The notes: a model not told the origin generated them from the sequence alone. DNA of 9,837 nt from Nitrospina sp. (GCA_018665625.1 JABJCF010000191.1:1-9837); one strand, 5' to 3'; numbered from the stretch's first letter, positions 1-6,084 are shown. Translations and numbers: made by a program.

Positions 1-130
1 AAAAAACATTGGGTAAGAAGAACCTTTTGTAAAACAAAAAATTTAGCAAGTTGCGGGGAAGGAGCCTTCCTGCTTCTCAGTAACCTAATTATACTATATT
101 CTTGGAACGTTTTTCGTTCACCTAATTTTT
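1..130 (+). other. Upstream region of lipA; no gene resolved
   Basis: No complete gene is visible here. Two frames from the left edge stop almost at once (TAA at 14-16 and 30-32), so a few C-terminal codons of an upstream gene could be present, but there is too little to judge. A small hairpin can form at 57-70 (GGAAG, loop GAGC, CTTCC). A -10-like TATACT lies at 90-95 with no convincing -35. An inverted repeat GAACG-TTTTT-CGTTC at 105-119 ends 11 bases before the lipA start. No Shine-Dalgarno sequence precedes that ATG. Confidence 0.4.
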
Positions 131-1015
131 ATGTCGGAAAAAATAATTGAGCCACCGCGCAAACGATTACCGGAGTGGTTAAAGGCTCAACTACCTAGGA
201 CCAAAAAATTTTTTAAACTCAAATCGCTTGTTCAGAAATACGGCTTGAATACGGTTTGTGAGTCTGCTTCCTGTCCAAATATTGGCGCATGTTGGGATGC
301 CGGAACACTTACTTTTATGATTCTTGGCGACTCTTGCAGTCGAGCTTGCAGGTTTTGCGATGTTGCAACTGGTAATTTGAAGGCCCCTAATCCTGATGAA
401 CCCAAAAACATTGCTGAAACTCTCTCTAAACTAAACCTCCAATATGCCGTCATTACTTCTGTTGATAGGGATGACCTGGTGGATGGTGGAGCAGCGCACT
501 GGGTTAAAACCATCCAGTACATTCGGGAAAAATGTCCGGAAATGAAAGTTGAAACTTTAATTCCTGATTTTCAGGGAGAGATGAGCTTGGTTGAAAAAAT
601 TTGCGAGGCTTCCCCTGATGTTCTTGCTCACAACCTTGAAACAGTGGAGTCTCTACAGGCCTTAATCCGTCCTCAATGTCGGTATGCATGGTCATTGGAT
701 ACTCTTAGAACCGCCGCATGTGAAAATAACATGATCGTTAAAAGCAGTCTCATGCTGGGGCTGGGGGAAAAAGAAGAAGAAGTGGTTAGAGCTATGAAAG
801 ATTTGGTTGGGGTGGGTTGTCAGATTCTTTCTTTAGGCCAATACCTTCGTCCATCTCCACGGCACCTCGAAGTAGTCGAGTTTATCCATCCTGAACAATT
901 TTTTAAGTATAAACAAATTGGAGAGGAGTTGGGGTTGGCGCATGTAGAATCTGGGCCTCTTGTTCGCAGTTCTTATCTGGCAGATAAGCAGGCGAGAGCC
1001 GTAGGTTTGGTTTGA
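131..1015 (+). CDS. lipA: Lipoyl synthase (radical SAM)
   Basis: This enzyme inserts two sulfur atoms into protein-bound octanoyl groups to make lipoyl cofactor for pyruvate and 2-oxoglutarate dehydrogenases and the glycine cleavage system, in the cytoplasm. All family hallmarks are visible. The auxiliary iron-sulfur cluster cysteines are C43, C48 and C54 (CX4CX5C). The radical SAM cluster cysteines are C69, C73 and C76 (CX3CX2C). The C-terminal RSSY motif at 279-282 holds the serine ligand of the auxiliary cluster. The length, 294 residues, is normal for the family. The start gives a standard N-terminus but lacks a Shine-Dalgarno sequence, with an A/T-rich leader instead. No lipB is visible beside it; it could lie to the left of the window. 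The gene converges on the HDOD gene with 19 bases between stops. Identification is very secure. Confidence 0.97.
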   Translation: MSEKIIEPPRKRLPEWLKAQLPRTKKFFKLKSLVQKYGLNTVCESASCPNIGACWDAGTLTFMILGDSCSRACRFCDVATGNLKAPNPDEPKNIAETLSKLNLQYAVITSVDRDDLVDGGAAHWVKTIQYIREKCPEMKVETLIPDFQGEMSLVEKICEASPDVLAHNLETVESLQALIRPQCRYAWSLDTLRTAACENNMIVKSSLMLGLGEKEEEVVRAMKDLVGVGCQILSLGQYLRPSPRHLEVVEFIHPEQFFKYKQIGEELGLAHVESGPLVRSSYLADKQARAVGLV

Positions 1016-1034
1016 TACTAAAATTATTCCCAGG

Positions 1035-1886
1035 CTAAGTGGTTTGAAGAAATAGACTCAATGTCTCATCATAGGCTTCGGCAATTTTTCCCTTTAACTC
1101 GAAAAGACTGATTTGCTCGGAAAAATTTAGGTTTTCCCAGGTTTCTTCTTCTAAATTGGATGAGACTGGTTTTTCGCCACTGCTTCCCAATTGCATTGTA
1201 TCTGCCAAAATATCCGCAAAATAAATAAGAGATGCCTCAAATGAATAATTTGGAGCCTGGTGCGGTTTGTGGTGGAATGATGTTACTTCTATATGAAAAT
1301 CAGAAAGATTCCATTTTTTTAAAAGCTTGGCCCCCAATTCGGCATGGTCAAAATCTAATTCTTCATTTTCTAAAATATCAATTTGTTCGTTTTGGGATTG
1401 GAGATCCAATAAGATTTTCATGCTCAACAATGGAAGTTTTGTGCAAAGAATAACTTGCCCAATATCATGAAGCATTCCCGCAACAAAAAACTTTTCTGGT
1501 TCCAGGCCTTTTTTCAAGGATGCAAGTTCTTTGGCAATCAGTCCGCATGCAATTGAATGCTTCCAAAAGGATTCCATATTGAGTACTGATTCAGGGATGG
1601 AATTAAACTTGTCGGTAACAACTGTGGAGAGTACAAGGTAGCTCAGTTGCTCGATTCCTACCACGTGTATTGCATCAGAAATTTTTTCTATGGGTTCAGG
1701 GAATCCATAATAGGCACTATTTACGATTTTCAGTAATCGGGCAGTGAGGCCGCTATCATAGAGAATGATTTCCCCGATTTTGGCAAAGGAAGTATCGTCA
1801 CATGCGATAGCATCTTGAAATTGATGGTAAACGCTGGGAAGAGAGGCAATTGATATATCATCATCAAGCAGTTCGAGGATGTCCAT
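1035..1886 (-). CDS. HDOD domain signalling protein
   Basis: This is a single-domain HDOD protein of 283 residues. The family is HD-related, usually thought non-catalytic, and tied to bacterial signalling, chemotaxis, motility and biofilm control. What is seen: an N-terminal helical stretch with the family-typical LLKIVNSAYYGFP segment (51-63) and the IHVVGIEQL segment (73-81). These are followed by an HD-like core with H110, GMLHDIG at 137-143 (H140, D141), H181 and H205-H206. No receiver, GGDEF or other output domain is attached, so a partner protein would be needed. The start is supported by GGAG seven bases upstream of the ATG (complement of 1894-1897). It is transcribed away from the sigma-54-controlled transglycosylase; I found no convincing promoter of its own. 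The domain call is secure, but the target pathway is unknown. Confidence 0.9.
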   Translation of the reverse strand: MDILELLDDDISIASLPSVYHQFQDAIACDDTSFAKIGEIILYDSGLTARLLKIVNSAYYGFPEPIEKISDAIHVVGIEQLSYLVLSTVVTDKFNSIPESVLNMESFWKHSIACGLIAKELASLKKGLEPEKFFVAGMLHDIGQVILCTKLPLLSMKILLDLQSQNEQIDILENEELDFDHAELGAKLLKKWNLSDFHIEVTSFHHKPHQAPNYSFEASLIYFADILADTMQLGSSGEKPVSSNLEEETWENLNFSEQISLFELKGKIAEAYDETLSLFLQTT

Positions 1887-2014
1887 AAAAGATCTCCGAT
1901 ATTGATTTGGATATACAGGCTCCCCGTTCCTGATTATCTGCCTTTAATGGCTATATTTTTTTGATTAACATACTACAAAATAGAGTGAATTTCTATATTA
2001 ATCCCTGATAAACC

Positions 2015-2031
2015 GCCTTTTAAAGAAAGGC
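2015..2031. repeat. Perfect 6-bp inverted repeat upstream of the sigma-54 promoter
   Basis: GCCTTT at 2015-2020 and AAAGGC at 2026-2031 flank a TAAAG loop. The dyad lies about 20 bases upstream of the sigma-54 -24 element in the divergent HDOD/transglycosylase control region. It could be a binding site for a regulator, but it is short and close to the promoter for a classical enhancer site. Chance occurrence in A/T-rich DNA is not excluded. Confidence 0.35.
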
Positions 2032-2049
2032 ATAACAACAAACATCCTA

Positions 2050-2066
2050 TTGGCACGCAGCTTGCT
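2050..2066 (+). promoter_or_regulatory. Sigma-54 (RpoN) promoter for the lytic transglycosylase gene
   Basis: TTGGCACG-CAGC-TTGCT matches the sigma-54 consensus (YTGGCACGrNNNTTGCW) at essentially every informative position. The invariant GG (2052-2053) and GC (2064-2065) are separated by the required ten bases. Transcription should begin near 2077, about 40 bases before the ATG at 2117. Sigma-54 promoters need an enhancer-binding ATPase; no gene for one is in the window. This is the strongest regulatory signal seen here. Confidence 0.88.
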
Positions 2067-2088
2067 TTTTCTTTTATTAGAGGGGTAT

Positions 2089-2124
2089 ATGTCAAAATTT
2101 TGCCACAGGATAGATAATGCTTGA
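2089..2124 (+). CDS. Possible 11-codon upstream ORF overlapping the transglycosylase start
   Basis: An ATG preceded by the purine-rich AGAGGGG (2079-2085) opens an 11-residue frame (MSKFCHRIDNA). It ends in TGA at 2122-2124, after overlapping the ATG at 2117 in another frame. If translated it could couple or modulate initiation of the downstream gene. It is too short for coding statistics and may be chance, since the downstream gene has its own AGGA (2107-2110) six bases from its ATG. Confidence 0.25.
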   Translation: MSKFCHRIDNA

Positions 2125-2896
2125 TTTGAACCTTATTGAGAAAATGCAATCAGCTATTAGTTCTGCTGCTACGACTCCAAAAGAAAAATTCTCAAAGAGT
2201 GATTTTTATTCTCTTCTGGTGAAACACCAGTTAAATATGATTCAGGCTTGGAGTCCTGCTCAATCAAATTCGCTTTCGGGAATAAAGACCCCCAACTTAA
2301 CAGAAGTGTTTTTGAACTTTAATAAAAACCCTGACGTTTCTGTGCCAAAGTTTGATGTCAAAACTCAAAAGGTGCTTCAAAGTTATCAAGATGTAGTAAA
2401 TTCTAAGCCCAATTATTTATCGGTTAATAAAGGTTCACTGTCTGAACTTGCTAATCAAGTGGCGAAAAAAAATAATGTTCCTGAAAAATTGTTTCAAAAA
2501 TTAATTCAAACAGAGTCTGCATTTGACCCAACTGCTAGAAGTTCGAGAGGTGCTATGGGCCTTGGCCAGTTGATGCCCCCCACGGCAAAAGAACTGGGTC
2601 TTGATTTAAAAGAAGACAGCTCAGTCGGCTCTATATTACATCCTGAATCAAATTTGGATGCTTCAGCAAGGTATCTAAGAAAACTTTTTGATAAATATAT
2701 CAAGGAAGGTATTCCCCAAAAGGAAGCCTGGAATTTTGCTGCTGGGGCTTATAACGCAGGAATGGGTAATATTGGCCGGGCGATTGAAAAAGTGGGGGAT
2801 GTGAAGGAATGGGATCAAGTTGCCGCAGTTTTGCCACAGATAACCGGAAAATATTCCTCTGAAACAATTCGTTATGTGAATCGTTTACGGGCTTAA
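2117..2896 (+). CDS. Soluble lytic murein transglycosylase (SLT family), no signal peptide
   Basis: This protein of 259 residues should cleave peptidoglycan glycan strands between MurNAc and GlcNAc to give 1,6-anhydro ends. The C-terminal half (about 110-259) is an SLT/lysozyme-like domain. It contains QTES with catalytic Glu133, GLGQLMP at 148-154, the AAGAYNAG segment at 208-215 and a final YVNRL. The N-terminal ~105 residues are polar, resemble no domain I recognise, and contain no Sec signal peptide or lipobox. A murein hydrolase must still reach the periplasm. Flagellar FlgJ-type hydrolases, which are exported without a Sec signal through the flagellar apparatus, offer a precedent, and sigma-54 promoters often drive flagellar genes. 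A flagellum-related role is therefore my inference; no flagellar gene is in the window to confirm it. AGGA six bases before the ATG supports the start. Confidence 0.9.
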   Translation: MLDLNLIEKMQSAISSAATTPKEKFSKSDFYSLLVKHQLNMIQAWSPAQSNSLSGIKTPNLTEVFLNFNKNPDVSVPKFDVKTQKVLQSYQDVVNSKPNYLSVNKGSLSELANQVAKKNNVPEKLFQKLIQTESAFDPTARSSRGAMGLGQLMPPTAKELGLDLKEDSSVGSILHPESNLDASARYLRKLFDKYIKEGIPQKEAWNFAAGAYNAGMGNIGRAIEKVGDVKEWDQVAAVLPQITGKYSSETIRYVNRLRA

Positions 2897-2897
2897 A

Positions 2898-4025
2898 CTA
2901 TTTCATTATACTTTCTACATAGTCCATAAAATTTTCCTGCCAGTTAAACACAAACTGTTTTTTATCTTGGTTTGTTGACTCGCAAAGCTTTCGATAATAT
3001 TCCTTATCTTGTAAGAGTCGATTGATTTTACTTGCAAGAATTTCTGGTGAATCCGGTGGGAAATGTTGTTCTGCATTTCGTATTACATCGGTGTTTTCTG
3101 CGATGGAGCTCACGAGGCAAGGAAGTTGGCAGGTTGTTGCTTCCAGTAAAGACTCGGCCATTCCCTCTCTAAAAGAGGGGAAGACAAAAAGGTCTGATCC
3201 TTGAACTAGTTCCCTGGCATCATTTCTCCAACCCGTAAATATAACTCTATCAGAAACGCCTTTTTCATCTGCCAAACGACTTAGGGATTCCTTTTCTTCC
3301 CCTTCACCGATTAATAGCACTATTGCTTTTTCATCATCTACTTCTGCGAGAGCCCGGATCAGGCAATCGAGGTTTTTTCGTTTCTGCAGGAGTCCTGTAT
3401 GTGTAATTAAAAATGAGTCGGAATTCAGTGAAAATTCATCAAGTAAAAATTGTCTTTGATTCGGCTTGTTAAAAGAGGGGTCATCTACATGATTGGGAAG
3501 GATTTTAATCTTGTCTCCATCTTTTCCATATTTATTTTTCCACGCTGTGCCACTTCCCCATGAATTGGCAAGGGAAAGATTTGACCATCTTAAACCTAGT
3601 CGTTCCAACAGACATTCAAAAATTTTAAAGAACCCTAAGCCTGATTTCCATTCGGTATGGAAATTTGGTTTTATAAATATAAAAGTTAGCATGGGTACCT
3701 GTAGAATCCATTTTACGGGTCCACAAAAAAAAGCATAAAGGGGAGAACCTGTAGTTATCAGGTTAATTTTATTTTTTATGCCTATCCATAGGAGTAGTCC
3801 CGGGGCCATTGAAAAAAAATAGGCCCAGAATAAAAAGGAATCGTGGTTCGACATGGGTGTCGGGAGTATATGAGGCTTTAAGTTAGGATGAGTGTATGGA
3901 TATGACTCAACAGCTACATAATGAACTTCCCAACCTTTTTCAAGGAAGGCTTCAATTTTGAATCGTAACCGTCGGCAAAATCCTCCAGGCTTATGTTTAT
4001 AATAAATAGTCAGGACACGAGGCAT
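2898..4025 (-). CDS. Glycosyltransferase, GT4-like (GT-B fold)
   Basis: This protein of 375 residues has the two-Rossmann-domain layout of GT4-type retaining glycosyltransferases. Family features seen are THTGLLQKRKNLD around 208-220 (donor-side lysine/arginine loop), LLIGEGEE at 237-244, and the EX7E motif with E287 and E295 in FREGMAESLLEA. A hydrophobic patch at about 64-84 may let it associate with the membrane, as is common for enzymes acting on lipid-linked sugars. It starts directly after the stop of the upstream glycosyltransferase (TAA then ATG, no gap) and has no purine-rich Shine-Dalgarno, so its translation is probably coupled. The donor sugar, acceptor and polysaccharide cannot be told from sequence. 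Its stop is one base from that of the convergent transglycosylase. Confidence 0.9.
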   Translation of the reverse strand: MPRVLTIYYKHKPGGFCRRLRFKIEAFLEKGWEVHYVAVESYPYTHPNLKPHILPTPMSNHDSFLFWAYFFSMAPGLLLWIGIKNKINLITTGSPLYAFFCGPVKWILQVPMLTFIFIKPNFHTEWKSGLGFFKIFECLLERLGLRWSNLSLANSWGSGTAWKNKYGKDGDKIKILPNHVDDPSFNKPNQRQFLLDEFSLNSDSFLITHTGLLQKRKNLDCLIRALAEVDDEKAIVLLIGEGEEKESLSRLADEKGVSDRVIFTGWRNDARELVQGSDLFVFPSFREGMAESLLEATTCQLPCLVSSIAENTDVIRNAEQHFPPDSPEILASKINRLLQDKEYYRKLCESTNQDKKQFVFNWQENFMDYVESIMK

Positions 4026-5234
4026 TTATTTTATAGGGGAGGAGAGAAGCTGTTGATAAATGGATAGCAGTTTTTCTGCTTGGATCTTCCAACTGCCAAA
4101 ATCACTGCGTATTTTTTTTGCTGCATTTTTTCCAAGTTGGTCCTGCTGGTCTTTGTTTTGTATCAAAGAATTTAATTTTCCTACCAATTCTTCCTTTGAG
4201 CCGGATTCAAAAAGAATGCCTTCAATATTATCTTGAATAAGCTCTGGAATTCCCCCAACTTTTGATGCGATCACCGGTAGGCCGCATCCCATAGCTTCCA
4301 GGAGAGCGTTGGGTGTTCCTTCACTGATACTTGGAAGTGCAAAAATATCGGCGGCATTAAACCATTGTGAAAGGGAATGGTGTTCTTTAAATCCCAGTAA
4401 TTTAATTTTTTGCGCTAAACCTTTAACGCGGATCTGGTTTTCCAGATTTTGTTTTTCTTCACCCTCTCCGATGATATACAAATGCCAGGCAGGGTTTGAT
4501 TCGGCCAATTCACTGAAGGCATCGATGAGCAATGAATGGTTTTTGGTTTTATTCAGGCTGCCTACTGAAAGAAGAATTTGGTGATTTTCATTAAATCCTA
4601 AACTATTTTTGGCTTCAAAGGAGTCCATCGGTTGGAATAGATTTAGATCAATTCCATTGCGGATCAAAAATGTTTTTTCGGGTTTGAAGCCCCTGGAAAT
4701 TAAATACGATTTTAAACTGATGTCCTCGCAAATGACGGCATCAGCTGAATTTAGAATGCATAATATAATTTTTGATAAAATAGGGATTCGCGCGATAAGT
4801 TTATCGGAACCCCAGAGGGTGACGACCACTGGTCTGGGCTTAAATAATCGAACGATAAGGGCGATGATCCCTGAAGCGGACCAGAATGCATGTAAAACCT
4901 GTGTTTTACGAACGGACCTTAATGCGGTAAAGAAGAAATTAATTAATAAAAATGGAAGTTGAAACCAAACTAACAATCGTGGTTGGTTGATTATTCCCGA
5001 TCCATAGGCGAGTTTCTGCCAAGACCTTGGGAAAAAATAAGGAAACCGAATAATATCAAACTTTTCAGAAAGTGGGAGTGATGCAGGATCATCTGGAACA
5101 ATGACTTCTAATTTAGCTCCCAGATGGGTTAACTCCTGAGCATAGTGAAGTACAAAATTACCAGCAAAATCTCCCTCAAAACGGGGGAATGAGGTGCTCA
5201 GGAAGCTGATAGTAACCGGACCACTTTGTTTCAT
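4026..5234 (-). CDS. Glycosyltransferase, GT4-like (GT-B fold)
   Basis: This is a GT4-type glycosyltransferase, upstream partner of the adjacent one. From the ATG it has 402 residues. It shows an N-terminal Rossmann start (TISFLSTSFPRFEGDF), NGID at 193-196, the GSLNKTKN loop at 225-232, IIGEGEE near 254-260, and the EX7E motif with E305 and E313 in SEGTPNALLEA. LPVIASKVGGIPELI follows, which is typical of family members using nucleotide-sugar donors. A TTG two codons upstream (5238-5240) is an alternative start. Neither start has a clear Shine-Dalgarno. It lies 41 bases after the small gene ending at 5276, so the three probably form one operon serving an envelope glycan (lipopolysaccharide, capsule or exopolysaccharide). 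No polymerase, flippase or sugar-nucleotide gene lies nearby. Confidence 0.92.
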   Translation of the reverse strand: MKQSGPVTISFLSTSFPRFEGDFAGNFVLHYAQELTHLGAKLEVIVPDDPASLPLSEKFDIIRFPYFFPRSWQKLAYGSGIINQPRLLVWFQLPFLLINFFFTALRSVRKTQVLHAFWSASGIIALIVRLFKPRPVVVTLWGSDKLIARIPILSKIILCILNSADAVICEDISLKSYLISRGFKPEKTFLIRNGIDLNLFQPMDSFEAKNSLGFNENHQILLSVGSLNKTKNHSLLIDAFSELAESNPAWHLYIIGEGEEKQNLENQIRVKGLAQKIKLLGFKEHHSLSQWFNAADIFALPSISEGTPNALLEAMGCGLPVIASKVGGIPELIQDNIEGILFESGSKEELVGKLNSLIQNKDQQDQLGKNAAKKIRSDFGSWKIQAEKLLSIYQQLLSSPIK

Positions 5235-5275
5235 TGTCAAATCATACCAGTAATTCTGGCCAATTTTACTTCTTC

Positions 5276-5455
5276 TTACAACTTTACGATTAAGGATTTT
5301 GCTAAAATAAGGTTTTGCAAACGGCCTTTCTTTGCCGAATTATCAAGCACATTCTTATCTTTTTGCGAGTCATATTTGTTATTTTTTCTATCGCCAAAAG
5401 CTTTTTTTAAATATGACATAACCTCTTCCTTGCCATTCTCTGAGATATCAAACAT
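5276..5455 (-). CDS. Small hydrophilic protein of unknown function, first gene of the glycosyltransferase unit
   Basis: This 59-residue frame resembles no family I recognise. It is strongly charged (many K, D, E and N) with no transmembrane segment, and ends in a more hydrophobic stretch (LQNLILAKSLIVKL) that could be an amphipathic helix. Support for translation comes from the upstream sequence: GAGG sits six bases before the ATG, and a second in-frame ATG twelve codons later (MSYLKKAFG) also follows AGGAAGAGG. A TTG four codons upstream (5465-5467) is possible but lacks these signals. It lies between a good promoter and the two glycosyltransferases, reading the same way. It may be a real small gene or a translated leader; homologues would decide. 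Confidence 0.45.
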   Translation of the reverse strand: MFDISENGKEEVMSYLKKAFGDRKNNKYDSQKDKNVLDNSAKKGRLQNLILAKSLIVKL

Positions 5456-5469
5456 AATTGACCTCAATT
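5456..5469. repeat. Palindrome framing the Shine-Dalgarno of the 59-residue gene
   Basis: On the - strand AATTGA-GG-TCAATT is a perfect dyad ending directly before the ATG. Folded as RNA it would put AGGT in a four-base loop over a five-pair A/U-rich stem. On its own this stem is weak. As DNA it could equally be a protein binding site. Confidence 0.4.
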
Positions 5470-5488
5470 TTGGTTCAAAACAATCCCC

Positions 5489-5515
5489 TTTTTCTCTCGA
5501 GAATCGAGAGAAAAA
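5489..5515. repeat. 12-bp perfect inverted repeat in the glycosyltransferase operon leader
   Basis: TTTTTCTCTCGA (5489-5500) and TCGAGAGAAAAA (5504-5515) flank a three-base GAA. The element lies between the predicted transcription start (near 5549) and the ATG at 5455, so it would be a hairpin in the leader RNA or an operator just downstream of the promoter. It is not a normal intrinsic terminator: on both strands the T tract comes before the stem and the A tract after it, and these tracts pair with each other. Nested inside is the 8-bp palindrome TCTCGAGA. Confidence 0.75.
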
Positions 5516-5555
5516 ACCCAGAACCCTTAGTTTTTATTTTTGGAAATATTTGTCT

Positions 5556-5583
5556 ATTATCCACATATCTCCTTATTTGTCAA
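5556..5583 (-). promoter_or_regulatory. Sigma-70 type promoter for the glycosyltransferase operon
   Basis: On the - strand TTGACA (complement of 5578-5583) is followed after 16 bases by GATAAT (complement of 5556-5561). The -35 is a perfect match and the -10 matches five of six. It predicts a leader of about 95 bases before the ATG at 5455, containing the 12-bp hairpin. Confidence 0.7.
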
Positions 5584-5620
5584 TAGGTTAAATGAGGGTA
5601 GGTGGCAGATTTTGTTGCTA

Positions 5621-5649
5621 TTGGTATTTAGGGCAATACAAGGTAGAAT
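5621..5649 (+). promoter_or_regulatory. Probable sigma-70 promoter for the 30-residue membrane protein
   Basis: TTGGTA (5621-5626, four of six) is followed after 17 bases by TAGAAT (5644-5649, five of six). The ATG is 43 bases downstream of the -10. It is divergent from the glycosyltransferase promoter, with 37 bases between their -35 elements, so one regulator could affect both. Confidence 0.5.
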
Positions 5650-5652
5650 TTG

Positions 5653-5669
5653 ATCTTTGATTTAAAGAT
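5653..5669 (+). repeat. Small hairpin in the miniprotein leader
   Basis: ATCTTT (5653-5658) and AAAGAT (5664-5669) form a perfect six-pair A/U-rich stem with a GATTT loop. It would sit at the very 5' end of the predicted transcript, 13 bases before the GGGAG ribosome binding site, where it could protect the message. It is weak and could be chance. Confidence 0.35.
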
Positions 5670-5692
5670 TTAATTTCAACTGGGAGATGCTA

Positions 5693-5785
5693 ATGAGTTT
5701 AAGTATGGTGATATCGGTTGGGCTGGGCGGTGTGATTGCGTTTACTGTTATTTATTATTTTATTACAGAGTGGAATGCCGATTAG
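5693..5785 (+). CDS. 30-residue single-pass membrane miniprotein, function unknown
   Basis: GGGAG at 5682-5686 lies six bases before the ATG, and the promoter-like pair at 5621-5649 is well placed. The product has one hydrophobic stretch (about residues 5-24, ending TVIYYFI), glycine-rich in its middle (GLGG), and a short acidic tail TEWNAD. It contains no lysine or arginine, so the positive-inside rule gives no orientation beyond the acidic C-terminus. In size and form it resembles small accessory subunits of respiratory or photosynthetic complexes (CydX- or CcoQ-like, by shape only), but I recognise no actual family. It stands alone, converging on the GIY-YIG gene with 15 bases between. The start signals and full-length hydrophobicity favour a real gene. 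Confidence 0.6.
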   Translation: MSLSMVISVGLGGVIAFTVIYYFITEWNAD

Positions 5786-5800
5786 AAATACCGCAGATAG

Positions 5801-6079
5801 TTAACTTGTGGCAGGTTGAATAATTAGTGCGAATTCTTTTTTTACAAGAGACTCTTTTTTAATTTTAGGCCATTTTTTTATAGCCGCCTCTGTTTTTAAT
5901 GCTTGGGATCGGCTACCAATCTTTTTATGGAATACCAGTTTTAGAGGAGCCTTTCCTCTTAAATATTTAGCAGTCTTAGCTCCCCCTTCCTGGTGCTCCT
6001 GGAATCTTCTTTTAACATCTTGCGTTATTCCTGTATAAAGATATCCCTCTCTGGTTCTTATCAAATACAAGTGCCACAT
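5801..6079 (-). CDS. GIY-YIG domain protein, YhbQ-like
   Basis: This small stand-alone GIY-YIG protein has 92 residues. The fold is that of the UvrC N-terminal and homing endonuclease catalytic domain. The core is visible: [17 protein letters not shown] (3-19) gives the two family tyrosine/glycine motifs in modified form, followed by DVKRRFQEH with the conserved arginine. Then come [14 protein letters not shown] and an E/K-rich helix containing the conserved glutamate (TEAAIKKW). This layout and length match the YhbQ/UPF0213 group, for which nuclease activity has been reported but the cellular role is unclear. It starts five bases after the MsrAB stop with only a weak AAAAAG ribosome site, so it is likely co-transcribed with msrAB. 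A functional link between the two is not evident. Confidence 0.88.
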   Translation of the reverse strand: MWHLYLIRTREGYLYTGITQDVKRRFQEHQEGGAKTAKYLRGKAPLKLVFHKKIGSRSQALKTEAAIKKWPKIKKESLVKKEFALIIQPATS

Positions 6080-6084
6080 GCTTT

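Noticed and set aside
1..32. C-terminal codons of a gene upstream of lipA (frames ending at 16 or 32)
   Set aside because: Only five to ten codons, and two frames compete. Nothing recognisable, so no feature is called.
1232..1453. + strand open frame of 73 codons inside the HDOD gene
   Set aside because: Shadow of a well-supported HDOD coding frame. The same applies to the other open frames inside lipA, the glycosyltransferases, msrAB and the hydrolase.
1887..2116. TTGACA on the - strand near 2090 as a promoter for the HDOD gene
   Set aside because: A matching -35 hexamer, but no acceptable -10 at 16 to 18 bases. Other candidates in the gap were equally weak.
5489..5515. 12-bp hairpin as an intrinsic terminator
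   Set aside because: On both strands the T tract precedes the stem and the A tract follows it, so there is no U tract after a GC-rich stem.
5226..5591. + strand open frame of 121 codons opposite the glycosyltransferase leader
   Set aside because: Low-complexity F/S/I-rich product with no ribosome site. It crosses the 12-bp hairpin and the leftward promoter, and is explained as antisense to the 59-residue gene and leader.
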